15,998 nucleotides of DNA from Gracilaria caudata (lineage: Eukaryota; Rhodophyta; Florideophyceae; Gracilariales; Gracilariaceae), in assembly GCA_030374735.1 (NCBI GenBank), contig JASCIV010000576.1, forward strand, positions 308-16,305, in the 5' to 3' direction. Below the pieces are notes generated by a model that saw only the letters and a list, made by a program, of their open reading frames with translations, was not told the origin of the DNA and made no database searches. Below, piece after piece: positions 15,740 to 15,998 of the stretch. How positions within the stretch are numbered: position 1 is the first letter of the stretch; every line of letters starts with the position of its first letter. Made by a program: the position numbers and the translations under genes.

Positions 15740-15982
15740 GCAGCTCAACTTGAGCTGTTGAACCTTCATAATCTCTCCAACAGTTCTCGCGTCGTCCGCG
15801 CAGACCTTGCGCACGGTGCAACGACTGAAACGGTGTGCGCTCGGCAAACGGTTGAGGCTCGGAGGCTGTTGTACCGACGGTACCCCAAAAACTACTGTGC
15901 TACATGTCAGTGCAGACTGATGGCGTTAGCAGCTGGCAGGGTATATGACAGAAGCTCAAATGAATCGCAGCTCAACTTGAGC
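15740..15982 (+). repeat. Palindromic direct repeat near right edge (two copies)
   Basis: CGCAGCTCAACTTGAGC occurs at 15739-15755 and again at 15966-15982, and each is followed within about 20 bases by ATCTCTCC. The core GCTCAA-C-TTGAGC is an inverted repeat. The second copy runs to the window edge, so the unit may continue. On the minus strand both copies fall in short similar peptides (GEIMKVQQLKLS and GEMIAAQVELR), which suggests a diverged duplication of about 227 bp. Confidence 0.5.
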
Positions 15983-15998
15983 AGCTATCATCTCTCCG

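Noticed and set aside
1..15998. A novel defence or biosynthetic gene system
   Set aside because: Nearly all recognisable coding sequence belongs to decayed transposable elements. The flanking ORFs show no linked enzyme set, so I found no support for such a system.

Overview
The window is eukaryotic repeat-rich DNA. It holds two related Ty1/copia-type LTR retrotransposons, a hAT DNA transposon and two MITE-like elements, followed by about 3 kb of flanking DNA with poorly resolved coding signal. There is no operon layout, no Shine-Dalgarno-led gene string and no rRNA. I cannot name the species. A red alga, an oomycete or another TE-rich protist or fungus would fit, but this is inference only.

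Layout, outermost layer first. Copia element 1 (+ strand) enters from beyond the left edge and ends at about 12908. Its gag tail (2-226) and pol start (223-483) are followed by a hAT transposon (484-3244) inserted in the protease coding sequence. The hAT is flanked by the 8-bp target duplication CACACAA[C/G] and carries CAGGG/TAGGG terminal inverted repeats, 30-bp subterminal repeats at both ends, a TATA box and a frameshifted transposase (1080-2930). Element 1 pol resumes at 3250 in the same frame and continues through integrase, reverse transcriptase and RNase H to 6541. It is broken by frameshifts, a stop and a 322-bp MITE-like insert (5897-6218) with a TTG duplication. Its 3' LTR starts at 6555 and is split at 6679.

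The split is caused by copia element 2 (6680-12713, minus strand). It is complete at both ends: 343/344-bp TG...CA LTRs, about 96% identical by hand count, and a perfect 5-bp AAGAA target duplication. It encodes gag (12329 downward, with zinc knuckle) and pol (10283-7017) in copia order, with several stops and frameshifts. A second MITE-like element (10331-10692) sits at the end of gag. The rest of element 1's 3' LTR follows at 12719-12908.

The flanking DNA (12909-15998) contains one convincing open frame, a coiled-coil protein (14011-14844, +), weaker ORFs on both strands, and a palindromic direct repeat near the right edge.

The most notable biology is a gag-pol -1 frameshift arrangement shared by both copia copies. 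A slippery heptamer (GGGTTTT in element 2, AGGTTTT in element 1) lies directly before the gag stop, and pol opens in the -1 frame at exactly that point. Both copies also share a DPG protease motif and a GPY-type integrase tail, and element 2 pol runs into its own 3' LTR. All protein-coding parts of the mobile elements look decayed.
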